This document shows positions 48,879-58,419 of a stretch of DNA of 64,000 nucleotides, piece after piece. A program made the position numbers and the translations under genes. This stretch comes from Fredricksoniimonas sp964643325. GTDB lineage: Bacteria; Omnitrophota; Gorgyraeia; Zapsychrales; Fredricksoniimonadaceae. How positions within the stretch are numbered: the first letter of the stretch is position 1; each line of letters opens with the position of its first letter. The notes under the pieces were generated by a model. It did no database searches, was not told where the DNA came from, and was given only the letters and a program-made list of their open reading frames with translations. Where the stretch lies: assembly GCA_964643325.1 (NCBI GenBank), contig CAZXSE010000002.1:78351-142350 (forward strand), read 5' to 3'.

Positions 48879-49907
48879 TTAACGGGACGCGTGGCGCAGC
48901 TGGCCGCAAGCGGCCGCGATATCCTGGCCGCGGGGCGCGCGCATCGTGGTCACAACACCGCTCTTTTCCAGAAGCCACTTGAAATGAGCGACCTCATCTT
49001 TGGACGGGGCCCTATACGGGAATTCCGCGACGGGATTATACACGATCAGATTGACCTTGCTCAGCCATCCGCGCATGATGCGGGAAAGTTCGCGCGCGGC
49101 CGTCTCGGTGCAGGTCACATCCTTGATCAGGATGTATTCAAAAGTCACCTGCCGGTTGGTTTTCTGGGCGTATGTCCGGCAGGCTTTCATCAATTCTTCC
49201 AAAGGATACTTGCGATTGACCGGCATGAGTTTCGAACGCACGTCATCCTGCGCTGCGTGCAGGGACACGGAAAGCTCGATCTGCAACCCCTCTTTCATCA
49301 GACGCTCGATCCCCGGCACCACCCCGCACGTCGAGATCGTGATCCGGCGCGCCGCGATCCGGCACGCTTCGGGTGCGTTGAGCAGCCGCGCCGCCTTCAG
49401 GACATTGTCATAATTATCGAACGGCTCGCCCACGCCCATGAAAACAATATGCGTCACATCCCCCTCGGACGCGCACGCTTTCACCGCCCACAAAACTTGC
49501 GCGATGATCTCGCCCGTCGTCAGGTCGCGTTTCCATCCGCCAAGGCCGCTGGCACAGAAAGTACAGCCGAACTTGCAGCCCGCCTGGGATGAAATGCACA
49601 ATGTCGCCCGTCGCCGGGTCGGAATGAACACGGTCTCGATGAGTTGTCCGTCGGAAAGTTCGAAAAGGAATTTGCGCGTGCCGTCCTCGGCGACCTGCAG
49701 GTCCTTTTGCACAAGAACGGGGAACGGGACCTGAGCGGCAAGTTTTGCGCGCAGCCCCTTGGGAAGGCTCGACATGGCCTCCCACGAGAACGCCTGCTTC
49801 TGATAGATCCAGTCAAAGACCTGCGCCGCACGATACGCCGGTTCGCCCAGGCTTTTCAATTGCCCGGCGAGTTCCGCCAGCGTCATGCCGCAGATGTCAT
49901 GGGACAT
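48879..49907 (-). CDS. rlmN: Dual-specificity 23S rRNA/tRNA methyltransferase RlmN
   Basis: Radical SAM enzyme methylating C2 of A2503 in 23S rRNA and A37 of some tRNAs. The cluster motif is ISSQAGCKFGCTFCASGLGG (C-x3-C-x2-C), with MGVGEPFDNYDNV, SLHAAQDDVRSKLMPVN, and the second catalytic cysteine near the end in IAAACGQLRH. Length 342 is normal. It follows accA by 7 bases. Confidence 0.95.
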   Translation of the reverse strand: MSHDICGMTLAELAGQLKSLGEPAYRAAQVFDWIYQKQAFSWEAMSSLPKGLRAKLAAQVPFPVLVQKDLQVAEDGTRKFLFELSDGQLIETVFIPTRRRATLCISSQAGCKFGCTFCASGLGGWKRDLTTGEIIAQVLWAVKACASEGDVTHIVFMGVGEPFDNYDNVLKAARLLNAPEACRIAARRITISTCGVVPGIERLMKEGLQIELSVSLHAAQDDVRSKLMPVNRKYPLEELMKACRTYAQKTNRQVTFEYILIKDVTCTETAARELSRIMRGWLSKVNLIVYNPVAEFPYRAPSKDEVAHFKWLLEKSGVVTTMRAPRGQDIAAACGQLRHASR

Positions 49908-49914
49908 ATTTGTC

Positions 49915-50862
49915 TTAGGAGCCTTCGGTGAATTTACCGACCTTGCGGAACTTCATGTAGCGCGCTTCAATGAGATCATCGAGGTCCATGGCTTTCAGGC
50001 GCTTGATCTGCTTAAGGATCGCGGCCTTGAGCGTATCGGCAACACCCTCGGGGTCATAATGAACGCCGCCGAGCGGCTCGGGGATGATCTCTTCGACAAT
50101 GCCGAACTTGATAAGATATTCACCGGTCAATTTCAGCGCATCAGCCGCCTCGGCGGCCTTGGAAGCGCTGCGCCAGAGGATCGACGCGCACCCTTCCGGA
50201 GAAATGACCGAATAATACGCATTCTGCAAAATGAGGACATGGTCCGCCACGCCGACGCCGAGCGCGCCGCCGCTGCCGCCCTCGCCGATAACAGTGGCAA
50301 TGATCGGCGTCCTGACCTGAGCCATATCACGCAGATTCTCAGCGATCGCCTGCGCCTGGCCGCGTTCCTCCGCGCCGATACCCGGATACGCGCCGGGCGT
50401 ATCAATAAAAACAACGACCGGCAAGCCGAAACGCTCGGCGAGATGCATGAGCCGCATCGCCTTGCGATACCCTTCGGGATGCGCGCAGCCGAAATTACGT
50501 TTGATGTTCTCCGTGGTATCGCGCCCCTTCTGATGGCCCATCACAACAACCTGCTCGCCATCGATCGTCGCGAGGCCGCCCACGATCGCCTGGTCGTCGG
50601 CAAAAAGCCGATCGCCATGAAGCTCGATAAAGTCGGTCGTCATCATCCGGATATAATCAAGCGTGTAGGGGCGCTTGGGATGGCGCGCGATCTGAATGCG
50701 CTGCCAGGCGGAAAGCTTGTCATACACCTTGGCCTTGGTCTCCTCGAGCTTCTGCTCCAGGCGACGGATCTCGGCGGAAAAGTCATGCTTATCGCTGAGC
50801 TTTTTAAGCTCCGCGATCTTATGCTGTATCTCGGCAACAGGTTTCTCGAATTCCAAAGCCAT
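49915..50862 (-). CDS. accA: Acetyl-CoA carboxylase carboxyltransferase subunit alpha
   Basis: Moves the carboxyl from carboxybiotin to acetyl-CoA in the first step of fatty acid synthesis. N-terminal coiled coil (HDFSAEIRRLEQKLEETKAK), WQRIQIARHPKRPYTLDYI, VVVFIDTPGAYPGIGAEERG, ATVIGEGGSGGALGVGVAD and SPEGCASILWR are all present. Length 315 is normal. It depends on BirA, encoded close by, for biotinylation of AccB. Confidence 0.96.
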   Translation of the reverse strand: MALEFEKPVAEIQHKIAELKKLSDKHDFSAEIRRLEQKLEETKAKVYDKLSAWQRIQIARHPKRPYTLDYIRMMTTDFIELHGDRLFADDQAIVGGLATIDGEQVVVMGHQKGRDTTENIKRNFGCAHPEGYRKAMRLMHLAERFGLPVVVFIDTPGAYPGIGAEERGQAQAIAENLRDMAQVRTPIIATVIGEGGSGGALGVGVADHVLILQNAYYSVISPEGCASILWRSASKAAEAADALKLTGEYLIKFGIVEEIIPEPLGGVHYDPEGVADTLKAAILKQIKRLKAMDLDDLIEARYMKFRKVGKFTEGS

Positions 50863-50886
50863 GCCAAACCCCTCAACGATCCTTTG

Positions 50887-51681
50887 TTAATCCGCGACCG
50901 TGACCTCAGTGTTAACGGGAACGATCTTGTAAAGCTCCTCGACATCGCTGTTACGCATGCGCACGCAACCGGAAGTGATCTGCTGACCGATCTTATCAGG
51001 CTGCACCGTGCCGTGAATACCATACCCTGTCAGATCGAACCCAAGCCAGCGGCTCCCGAGCGCGTTGTCCGGACTTTCCGGCGGGATCACGGCCCCTGCT
51101 TTATACCAGACCGGATCCTGCAGCTTATTAATGATCTTGAAAACACCCACGGGCGTGGAATTGTTCGCGCCCGTCGAAACGCTATAGACCTTAAGGATCT
51201 CGTCGTCGCTTTTGAGCATCAGGGTGTTCTGCGACTTATCGACATAAATACTGAACTTCCCGGTCCAGATGCGAAGCTTCTGCCCCACACGCACCACATC
51301 CGACGACATCCCGTTGGACGTCTTGACCATATCCATCGTCACATTATATTTCCTGCATATCTTGCCCAGCGTATCCCCGACGACAACCTCATGCACGAGG
51401 GTCTTAGGCGCGGCAATGTTGGAAAAAAGAACCTGCATGTTGACGTTATAAAGGTCCTGCTCGACCTGTTCGATGTTCTTGTAATCCGTATGCTCAGCAA
51501 CGATCTGCGTGAGCGCGGCCTTCGCCTCCAACAGTTGCCCCTGCTCCATCATGGCCTGGGCCTGTTTATAAATATCGTCCGCCGGAGATGCCACCAATTT
51601 CATAACACCCGCCCCCGACTGGCCGCAACCCGCCATCATCACGACCGTCAACACCGCCAGCCCCATCAAATACTTTTTCAT
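50887..51681 (-). CDS. LysM-containing L,D-transpeptidase lipoprotein
   Basis: A 264-residue cell wall enzyme. Lipobox VMMAGC near residue 19; a short TPR-like helical region; a LysM domain (VVVGDTLGKICRKYNVTMDM, residues ~98-140); then a YkuD catalytic domain with GIHGTVQPDKIGQQITSGC and VRMRN, containing the HGT and S-G-C-V-R catalytic motif. It makes 3-3 cross-links or anchors proteins to peptidoglycan. It precedes accA by 24 bases. Confidence 0.93.
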   Translation of the reverse strand: MKKYLMGLAVLTVVMMAGCGQSGAGVMKLVASPADDIYKQAQAMMEQGQLLEAKAALTQIVAEHTDYKNIEQVEQDLYNVNMQVLFSNIAAPKTLVHEVVVGDTLGKICRKYNVTMDMVKTSNGMSSDVVRVGQKLRIWTGKFSIYVDKSQNTLMLKSDDEILKVYSVSTGANNSTPVGVFKIINKLQDPVWYKAGAVIPPESPDNALGSRWLGFDLTGYGIHGTVQPDKIGQQITSGCVRMRNSDVEELYKIVPVNTEVTVAD

Positions 51682-51689
51682 AAGTCCCC

Positions 51690-52151
51690 TTAATAAAATA
51701 AGACAGCCAAACTAAAACCAAGGATCGACCCGACGAAGACCTGGATCGGCGTATGCCCAACAAATTCCTTGATCCGTGTCAGTTCAACCTGTTTATGCCA
51801 GTACATGTCATCAATGACCTTGTTGAGGACTTCCGCCTGTTCGCCCGACTGACGACGAACACCCTGCGCATCGAACATGGTGACCATGGCAAAGATCGCG
51901 GCCAAAGCAAACAGCCCGGAATTGAACCCGTATTCAAGGCCGCAGCTCGTGGCCAACGCCGCCACACCCGCCGCGTGGCTCGATGGCATGCCGCCAGTAC
52001 CCAGGAACCAGCGGAAATTGAATTTCTTGCCGCGCAAGAGATTAATGACCATCTTGATCCCCTGCCCGATCACCCAAACCGAAAGCGTGATCGTGAAGAT
52101 CTTGTTGTGCATCATCTGGGAAAATGCGTTGGCAAAGTCAAATCCGTGCAT
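51690..52151 (-). CDS. Divergent PAP2 family membrane protein (DUF212)
   Basis: A 153-residue membrane protein of the DUF212/divergent PAP2 family: GTGGMPSSHAAGVAALATS is the modified phosphatase motif, FDAQGVRRQSGEQAEVLN and the end FVGHTPIQVFVGSILGFSLA are the other family blocks. Possible polyprenyl-phosphate or lipid phosphatase; the role is not established. It lies 8 bases before the L,D-transpeptidase gene. Confidence 0.9.
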   Translation of the reverse strand: MHGFDFANAFSQMMHNKIFTITLSVWVIGQGIKMVINLLRGKKFNFRWFLGTGGMPSSHAAGVAALATSCGLEYGFNSGLFALAAIFAMVTMFDAQGVRRQSGEQAEVLNKVIDDMYWHKQVELTRIKEFVGHTPIQVFVGSILGFSLAVLFY

Positions 52152-52291
52152 ATATATGAAGGATGATCGCCTGTCCTGTTCGAAGGCCTGAACGCCCCGC
52201 AGCCTGAAAGCCGCAGGAATTTATATTAAAAGTGATTTTATTATATGGGGGAAACCCTAAAAAGCAAGCCGTTTTGCAAGGCGCGAGGGCT

Positions 52292-52732
52292 TTATTGTCT
52301 TGCGATGCTGACGACGCGCTCGGTTCCATCATCGCCTTGAAGCACAATTCCTTCCGCCGCAATGACTTTCAACGTATCAGCACCAAGAGCCATTCCTTCA
52401 TGAGCGCAGACCTCCCGGCCATCAACATCCAAGAAAGCCTCTTTTCTGCCATTCGTGATCAGAACATAGCGCACATTGACCTGCGGGTTGTCGCTAGCGA
52501 CTGCGGCGCTCGAATCCGAACCAGCAACGCGCCCCAACTCCGAGAGGGCCTTCTTTTTCTCGACTTCAAGCTTCAACCGCTCGACGTCCAACTGCAACAG
52601 GGCCAGCTCTTCTTCCTTGCTGCGCTCAAGTTGCATCTGCGCGCGCATATGTTCCAGATTCGCACTTTCTTCAGCCCGCACCCAGGGTGCAGGCCCAATA
52701 GCCATCATTATAATGAGCAATAGAATTCTCAT
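52292..52732 (-). CDS. pilP: Type IVb pilus biogenesis protein PilP-like
   Basis: A 146-residue exported protein: signal peptide MRILLLIIMMAIGPAPWVRA, a long coiled coil (MRAQMQLERSKEEELALLQL onwards, residues ~29-65), then a small beta domain (VNVRYVLITNGRKEAFLDVD). Size, layout and position after pilN and pilO match R64 PilP, which links the inner membrane complex to the secretin. AGGAGGAGAGATC precedes the start. A palindromic operator lies 46 bases upstream. Confidence 0.7.
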   Translation of the reverse strand: MRILLLIIMMAIGPAPWVRAEESANLEHMRAQMQLERSKEEELALLQLDVERLKLEVEKKKALSELGRVAGSDSSAAVASDNPQVNVRYVLITNGRKEAFLDVDGREVCAHEGMALGADTLKVIAAEGIVLQGDDGTERVVSIARQ

Positions 52733-52777
52733 GATCTCTCCTCCTGTTAAAGTCCTTCATCTTTACAAAAGATTCCG

Positions 52778-52792
52778 TTGATGATACATCAA
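52778..52792. promoter_or_regulatory. Palindromic operator site C, before pilP
   Basis: TTGATG-ATA-CATCAA, identical to site A at 34561, between the end of the pilO fragment and pilP. On the minus strand the TTGATG could also serve as a -35 box. Confidence 0.7.
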
Positions 52793-52835
52793 CTCCAACA
52801 TTAAAAAAATATCCTCTAATTCCACATTCTGCCTT

Positions 52836-53159
52836 TTACAAGCCAACGACCGCCAAACTAATGATCAGGCTGTCTTTTTCATAAAACACCCGACGGAGAA
52901 CGACCGGCCACGCTGCGGCCGCCTTCGAAACGGCATCCATGAGCGACAATAATGCCCCGCGCCGCTTCAAGCCGGAAAAACCGATCTCAACGCTGATCTC
53001 ACGCGCTCCTTCAAAAGAGGAGGTAGTCGCCCCCGCGACCACATCGCCGTCTTTGCCTTGCTGCACGTTGACCGTACAAACAACGCGATGCGCCCGCGCC
53101 AGCATGTTCATGTCATTGACAATACCGGCATAGGCCAACGCAAGGTCCTGGCCGGGCTG
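52836..53159 (-). CDS. C-terminal fragment of the PilO-like pilus protein (5' end in gap)
   Basis: The open frame entering from the gap reads QPGQDLALAYAGIVNDMNML and ends YEKDSLIISLAVVGL, 107 codons. It has no own start with a ribosome site (the TTG at 53138 is an internal codon). Joined to the 325-residue piece beyond the gap it would make a protein near the ~430 residues of R64 PilO, so it is read as the same gene; the gap length is then not a multiple of 3 as drawn. Confidence 0.6.
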   Translation of the reverse strand, partial: QPGQDLALAYAGIVNDMNMLARAHRVVCTVNVQQGKDGDVVAGATTSSFEGAREISVEIGFSGLKRRGALLSLMDAVSKAAAAWPVVLRRVFYEKDSLIISLAVVGL

Positions 53160-53259
53160 NNNNNNNNNNNNNNNNNNNNNNNNNNNNNNNNNNNNNNNNN
53201 NNNNNNNNNNNNNNNNNNNNNNNNNNNNNNNNNNNNNNNNNNNNNNNNNNNNNNNNNNN
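53160..53259. other. Scaffold gap (100 N)
   Basis: Exactly 100 Ns inside the pilO-like gene. True size unknown. Confidence 0.99.
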
Positions 53260-54235
53260 CAAAAATGTCCTGGACCGTTGCCGCGCTAAAAATATCCTCC
53301 CGCGTAAAAGGGAATATCCGCTGACGCGGGAACATGATCGTTCCTTCCAGCGCCCAATCCATATCAGCGTCGCGCTCGAACGCAATCACCTCAACGCGCC
53401 CATCGGGCGGTGTGTGCCGGATAAAAACATCCGTGATGCCCGCCAGATCCACCTGAGGCATAGCGCGCAGGCGATACTGATACGTCAACGCTCCCAGACG
53501 GGCCGCTGCCTGCGCGGCCGTCGCCTTGATAGCCAATGCATGCCCGGCACGCGCATGCGCCGCTCTTTCCTGCCCGCGGGCATAGATCCAGAATCCGATC
53601 CCCGTGGCCGCTATCAAAGCTGACGTCAGACAGACCAGCAAAAACTCTTTGAGAAGTTTCTGCCGGCCGGCGCGAGCCACATCTTCGGGCGGCATCAATT
53701 GTGACGGGAATCTTATCCGGCCTAAAACATCAAACGCCGGGAACTTCATGCCAAGATCGATCGCCTCCGGTAGCCCCGGATAATTGGACAGGACGCGCAT
53801 GGCCGTCGTGCTGCTTTTTTCCGTGACATTCCTCTGGGTCCGGCGGATCTCATCCATGATCTTCTCCGGGCCTGCCGCAGGGATCACGCGCGTCAACCCG
53901 GCTTGCGATGCGGTCAACGCGGTCAGAAAGACCTTCTCGCCCAGATCATCGACCACCATTACACTTTCACCAACAGGGCTTAACGAGCGCTCCTGCACAA
54001 AAGCCCTCATCGCGGCGGCATAAGAAATGAACGTCTTGATCGTGCCCGGCGTAAACGCCTGACGAATGCGCCGCACGCGATCAAAAAAATCGGCTTCAGC
54101 GTTCTCGACGATCACGATATGCGCGCTTTTGTCCCGACGCATGAATGCCGCGCAGGCATCATCCCAGGGAACGCACGCGACCCCGTCGTGGTCCTGGATG
54201 CAGACATCCCCGTTATAAAAAAGATACCCGGCCAT
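53260..54235 (-). CDS. pilO: Type IVb pilus inner membrane protein PilO-like, N-terminal part (3' end in gap)
   Basis: 325 residues before the gap. A cytoplasmic N-terminal domain of ~200 residues (MAGYLFYNGDVCIQDHDGVA; VMVVDDLGEKVFLTALTAS, an actin-like/GspL-type arrangement), one membrane helix (LLVCLTSALIAATGIGFWIY, near 212-231) and a periplasmic helical/beta part. This bitopic layout and its place 2 bases after the secretin fit PilO of the R64 thin pilus, the partner of PilP and PilQ. The family call rests on layout and context more than on motifs. Confidence 0.65.
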
Positions 54236-54237
54236 TT

Positions 54238-55566
54238 TTACCCCCGCCTCGGCGTCATGAAAATAACAAGTTCCGTGCGCCTGTTGCGGCGCGTTTCATA
54301 AGAGAAGAGCCTGCCCAGCACGGGGATCTTGGAGAGGATCGGCACCCCCGCATGCTGTTTCGAGCGTTCACGCGTGATCAACCCGCCGATGGCAACGGTC
54401 TTTCCGACCTTGACGCGCACCATGGTCGTCATGGTCTTCATGGATGTCTCCGGCGCCTCGAGCTTGTTGCCGCCGCCGAGCGTGATGGTGCGGATATCAT
54501 CGATCGTGCTGACCACCGGCGTCACGTTCAGGAAAACATCGTCGCCCACAATACTCCCGACGATCTGCAGGGTCACGCCGCCGTGGACCTCATTAAGCGC
54601 CGCGGAGGTAATGGTGGCGCCTCCTTGCGTGGTCTCCATGTCCGTGCTTTCAACATACGAACGCGTTTCACCAACCTGAATGCTCGCGACTGAATTATTA
54701 AGCATCATGATGCGCGGCTGGGATACCACCTCGATCCTGCCAAACTCCTCCAATGCCTTGACCACCATCTTGATACCCGACTCCGTATCGCCCGCGCCTT
54801 CTCTATTGCCGCGCGCCGTCAGCGTCATCATCTGCCCCGAAGGCATGTTCTCCGACGCGAAATTGGTGACCATCTGCACTCCTTTCAATCCGCCGCTCGC
54901 GGTCAAGGCACCCCAATCGATCCCGAGCTGATGTTCCCTTGAAAGCTCCACCTCGATCACTTTCACATCCACCATGATCTGCTCTGCCGCGCGCGTGTTC
55001 ATGTCCTTGAAAAAAGCCCCGATCCTGTCCAGNNNNNNNNNNNNNNNNNNNNNNNNNNNNNNNNNNNNNNNNNNNNNNNNNNNNNNNNNNNNNNNNNNNN
55101 NNNNNNNNNNNNNNNNNNNNNNNNNNNNNNNNCCTCTGGAATAAAGAAGCCGCGGTAAGGCGGCGCGCACAGACACCTCTTCCATATCCACGCTCACATC
55201 GCCGTCCTCAACGCCCTCGCCAACGAAGAGTTCCATGCCTGCCGCCGCGGCCGCGTGCCGCAACGCCTCTGATAGTTTCAAACGCCCTTTCAATGTAAAT
55301 GTGCCGGCGAGCGGATCATCCGGCTTTTCAGCGCGTTCAGCAGCCGGCAGCGGATCATCTGCCGCGGGCGTCTGCTCCCACGCGCCCGGCTTGATAAAGA
55401 CAAGCTCTTCATGTTCCGGATAAAAAATACCGCTGCGGATCCCCGACGGAACGCGCACCTGCTGGGCATGGGGCGGCGTCCACGCATGCTCCGGCATCTC
55501 GGCCATCACCCCGGTCCCCGCGCCCGCGAGGATGCCTGCGACCATCATCGTTGTCATGACCCTCAT
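54238..55566 (-). CDS. pilN: Type IVb pilus secretin (PilN-like), interrupted by scaffold gap
   Basis: Outer membrane ring through which the pilus passes. GGAGAC before the ATG at 55566 and a signal peptide (MRVMTTMMVAGILAGAGTGV) fix the start; the longer frame overlaps traC. The secretin domain is clear: VDVKVIEVELSREHQLGIDW, VSQPRIMMLNNSVASIQVGE, FLNVTPVVSTID, KTVAIGGLITRERSKQHAGV and PILSKIPVLGRLFSYETRR. R64 PilN is a lipoprotein; no lipobox Cys is seen here. The 100-N gap (55033-55132) removes part of the N domains. It follows traC by 31 bases. Confidence 0.9.
   Translation of the reverse strand: MRVMTTMMVAGILAGAGTGVMAEMPEHAWTPPHAQQVRVPSGIRSGIFYPEHEELVFIKPGAWEQTPAADDPLPAAERAEKPDDPLAGTFTLKGRLKLSEALRHAAAAAGMELFVGEGVEDGDVSVDMEEVSVRAALPRLLYSRXXXXXXXXXXXXXXXXXXXXXXXXXXXXXXXXXXLDRIGAFFKDMNTRAAEQIMVDVKVIEVELSREHQLGIDWGALTASGGLKGVQMVTNFASENMPSGQMMTLTARGNREGAGDTESGIKMVVKALEEFGRIEVVSQPRIMMLNNSVASIQVGETRSYVESTDMETTQGGATITSAALNEVHGGVTLQIVGSIVGDDVFLNVTPVVSTIDDIRTITLGGGNKLEAPETSMKTMTTMVRVKVGKTVAIGGLITRERSKQHAGVPILSKIPVLGRLFSYETRRNRRTELVIFMTPRRG
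55033..55132. other. Scaffold gap (100 N)
   Basis: Exactly 100 Ns inside the secretin gene, between its N domains and the secretin domain. Confidence 0.99.
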
Positions 55567-55597
55567 ACCTGTCTCCTTGTTTATCCTGCCTGCCCTA

Positions 55598-58015
55598 TTA
55601 TCGGACCCCGTAAGGATGCGCCCGCGCGCAATGCTCCAGCGCGCTGACAAGGTCCCCGCCCGCGTCCGAGCGCGCCCGATCCAGATAAGCATTGTCTTTC
55701 GGCTCGCTGGTCGCGGCCCAGTACAAGAGCGGGTCCGGCACCAGCCGCACCACGCCCGTCGATGACGGCGTCATCACCAGCGCCTCCGAGTATTTTCCTT
55801 TGACCGTAACAACCGAACGCAACAGGCCCGCGATCTCCTCGGTAAAGGAAAGTTCTTTCTTGAGCTGGTCGATAATGACAGGCTCCTGCTTCAGGAAGAT
55901 CTTGTTGGCGGTGTTCGCCAGAATGGCCAGGCCGCTCTTTTGCTGCAACAGGTCCGACACTTCCTGCGTGATCGCGACGGCCGCGCAACGGTACTTGCGA
56001 AAGGTCTTGAACGCGTTGGCAATGAAATCCGCGGTATTGGCCATCTTCAACAACTGCCACGCCTCATCGATCAACAGGAACTTACGCTCGGCGCGCAGTT
56101 TCTCATCGGCAACGAACTGCGTCACAAAGAACATGATATTCAAAAGAACGACCAGCTGCAGGTCCGGATAAGCGCTCAATTCCGCGAGTTCAAAGACAGT
56201 GAACCGTTTGTCGATCACAAATTGATTCGGCCCGTCAAAGAATCCTCCGTATTGCCCGTCGCGCGTGAACGGCGCAAGGCGCAAGGCCAACCGCCCGCCC
56301 ATCTCCCCTTTAAGAACGCTTGTCACATCCGAGAGCGTCACTTCCCGTTCGCCGGCCTGATCGTAAGCTTCAAGGACGGCTTTTTGCAGGAACCCTTTCT
56401 CTTCACGGCTCAACCGGTCGCGCTCATCCCCGCCGGAGGCCATGAGCGCAAGCACTTCCACCAGGAATGCCAGGTTCTCACTCGTCGGAGCCGCAACGAA
56501 CGGATTGATCGTCACCGGAGAACACAGATCAAAATGAACATATTGCCCGCCGAGGATCGCGCAGGTCTTGCGGTAGGAGTGGCCCTTGTCCAGCACAAAG
56601 AACCGGCCGCCCAGACGGTAATTCTGATAGATAAGGTCATTGGTCAAAAAAGACTTCCCCGCTCCGGAGGCGCCGATGATCACCGCGTGCGGATTCGTCG
56701 GCGAATCGAACAGATCCACCCCCACCGGCTCGCCCCGCCGGTTCAAATACATGGTCGCGGGCGTCGGCGTGCCGCGCATCGCGCCGTAAACAGGCGCCAT
56801 GTCCGCAAAGTTATCCGACAACAAGCGCCTTTCCCGGCGGATAAAACTTTCAAACCCGTGATCAAAGTTAAGCGGCAGGCATGTCAACAAAAGCGACGGC
56901 GCGATGATCTCTTCCTTCAACCCTTCCGCGCCCGAATGATTCAAATGGACCATCAGCGCGTCACACGCATTCTCGAGCCTGCCGACATCCTCTCCCCAAA
57001 GGACAACATGCATCCTGGCCTGAACGATCGCCTTGCCGCTGGTAAAGATCTGCGTGATAAGACCGCTCAGTTCCTCTTTCTTTTGCACCGCTTCCTCGCT
57101 CACATCGCCCATTGACGACGAGCGCTGGATGAACGCGAACGCTTTCTGGAATTTGAGCCGCCCCATGGCCTTGCCCTGGTCCGGCACGATAAAGTTGACC
57201 GCCAAGAGCATGTCCTTATGGATATCGAACAATGCCCCCATAGGCGCGAACATGCCGGTGTAGGTCGCCTGCGGAAGGTCCTTAAGGCTGACCACGCGTG
57301 TATGATACCCGTCGAGCACAAAACCGCTGCCGCTGACCTCGGGCGAGTGATAAACAACCTGATCGCGAATGAACCCCGCCTGCGGCCGCACCTGCGGCAC
57401 CTGCCTGGCCCGACGGGGATTGAGCATGCGATATAAAAGCTGCGTCAACTCCTCACCGTCCACGGGCAAGAATACACACTGGATCGCCTGGAGCTGGCTT
57501 TCGATCATGTGCACTGTCCTTAAGAATTCCGTGCGGACCCGCGGCCAGTCCCGCGGCCCGTCTTGTGCCCGCTCGGGGAACATGCGCACCGTTAGGAATA
57601 CGCGCAGGCGCTTGGGCGTAAAATGCTCATTTGCCGACGGCCAGAACCCATCCGGATGTTCGCAAAGATGCGCGATCTTGCCATCGATGATACGTTTGAC
57701 CACCGGATCGCAGTCTTCGCTCATGAGCGCGCGATACGGCGCAAGAAGACCCGCCACGTCACTGTCCGACCAGGCAATGAACTGGGCATGCGCGCCCACC
57801 GGCATGCGCCCGACAAATCCCGCGATCGCGTGCGCGAACGCGTCGAGCTCGACCTGCGCCGCAGATCCCGACTCATTGAGCGTCAGCTCCCAGATCTTGC
57901 CTACACTCCCATCAACCTGAAGGAATATCCCGTCGATATATTCCCCATAAGGTAAATGATCAGGCAGAGAAAAATCCTCCTTGAACATCGCGGCACGCTC
58001 CTGCGTCGTTATCAT
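55598..58015 (-). CDS. traC: Conjugative type IV secretion ATPase TraC (VirB4 family)
   Basis: The energy source for F-type pilus assembly. 805 residues: an N-terminal TraC/F_IV domain (FSLPDHLPYGEYIDGIF, WELTLNESG) and a C-terminal motor with Walker A AVIIGASGAGKSFLTNDLIY, LDKGHSYRKTC and Walker B FLLIDEAWQLLKMANTADFI, then a conserved AVAITQEVSDLL. It overlaps traV (ATGA). In F plasmids traW and traU follow; here the pilus secretin does. Confidence 0.94.
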   Translation of the reverse strand: MITTQERAAMFKEDFSLPDHLPYGEYIDGIFLQVDGSVGKIWELTLNESGSAAQVELDAFAHAIAGFVGRMPVGAHAQFIAWSDSDVAGLLAPYRALMSEDCDPVVKRIIDGKIAHLCEHPDGFWPSANEHFTPKRLRVFLTVRMFPERAQDGPRDWPRVRTEFLRTVHMIESQLQAIQCVFLPVDGEELTQLLYRMLNPRRARQVPQVRPQAGFIRDQVVYHSPEVSGSGFVLDGYHTRVVSLKDLPQATYTGMFAPMGALFDIHKDMLLAVNFIVPDQGKAMGRLKFQKAFAFIQRSSSMGDVSEEAVQKKEELSGLITQIFTSGKAIVQARMHVVLWGEDVGRLENACDALMVHLNHSGAEGLKEEIIAPSLLLTCLPLNFDHGFESFIRRERRLLSDNFADMAPVYGAMRGTPTPATMYLNRRGEPVGVDLFDSPTNPHAVIIGASGAGKSFLTNDLIYQNYRLGGRFFVLDKGHSYRKTCAILGGQYVHFDLCSPVTINPFVAAPTSENLAFLVEVLALMASGGDERDRLSREEKGFLQKAVLEAYDQAGEREVTLSDVTSVLKGEMGGRLALRLAPFTRDGQYGGFFDGPNQFVIDKRFTVFELAELSAYPDLQLVVLLNIMFFVTQFVADEKLRAERKFLLIDEAWQLLKMANTADFIANAFKTFRKYRCAAVAITQEVSDLLQQKSGLAILANTANKIFLKQEPVIIDQLKKELSFTEEIAGLLRSVVTVKGKYSEALVMTPSSTGVVRLVPDPLLYWAATSEPKDNAYLDRARSDAGGDLVSALEHCARAHPYGVR

Positions 58016-58419
58016 GTCCCGTCCTTTTGCGGCACCACCGGCACGGATGCCGCCGGAGCCGACGCGCTTTCCATATAGTCTTCAATGTACCAGTGCGGAT
58101 CTTCCACCATCACGAACGTCCAGTGTCCGGCGACCAGCACACGCTTATCCTGCTGAGGTGTATGCGCCGGGACCCACACCTTCACGATGCGCGGCGGCTG
58201 ATAGACCGGATAATACGGCCTTTCCTGGCCGATATCCGGGCCCAGGCGGATCTGCCGCTCGTGCCCGGCCGTCGCGAGCCCCGACTCTTTTGCCCGGCGA
58301 TAGATCTCGGCGAAGTCGCGCACTTTCTTCGCGTCGGGCGCAGCCGCCGGCGCGCGAACGCTGGCACAGCCGCTAATCCATAAAACGCACAACAGGCATG
58401 CGATCTTTCTTAAGCCCAT
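58012..58419 (-). CDS. traV: TraV-like outer membrane lipoprotein of the type IV secretion core
   Basis: A 135-residue lipoprotein (VirB7 role) that holds the TraK/TraB core in the outer membrane. Start at 58419, with GGAGTGCAGG upstream, gives MGLRKIACLLCVLWISGCAS with the lipobox ISGC. Then RIVKVWVPAHTPQQDKRVLV and GHWTFVMVEDPHWY match the TraV pattern of a Trp-rich C-terminal block. It overlaps traB by 47 bases and traC by 4. Confidence 0.82.
   Translation of the reverse strand: MGLRKIACLLCVLWISGCASVRAPAAAPDAKKVRDFAEIYRRAKESGLATAGHERQIRLGPDIGQERPYYPVYQPPRIVKVWVPAHTPQQDKRVLVAGHWTFVMVEDPHWYIEDYMESASAPAASVPVVPQKDGT

Noticed and set aside
53108..54235. Continuous 375-residue frame across the second gap
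   Set aside because: After the gap this frame ends within 17 codons, while another frame stays open for 107 codons with protein-like composition. The Ns are not a true length.
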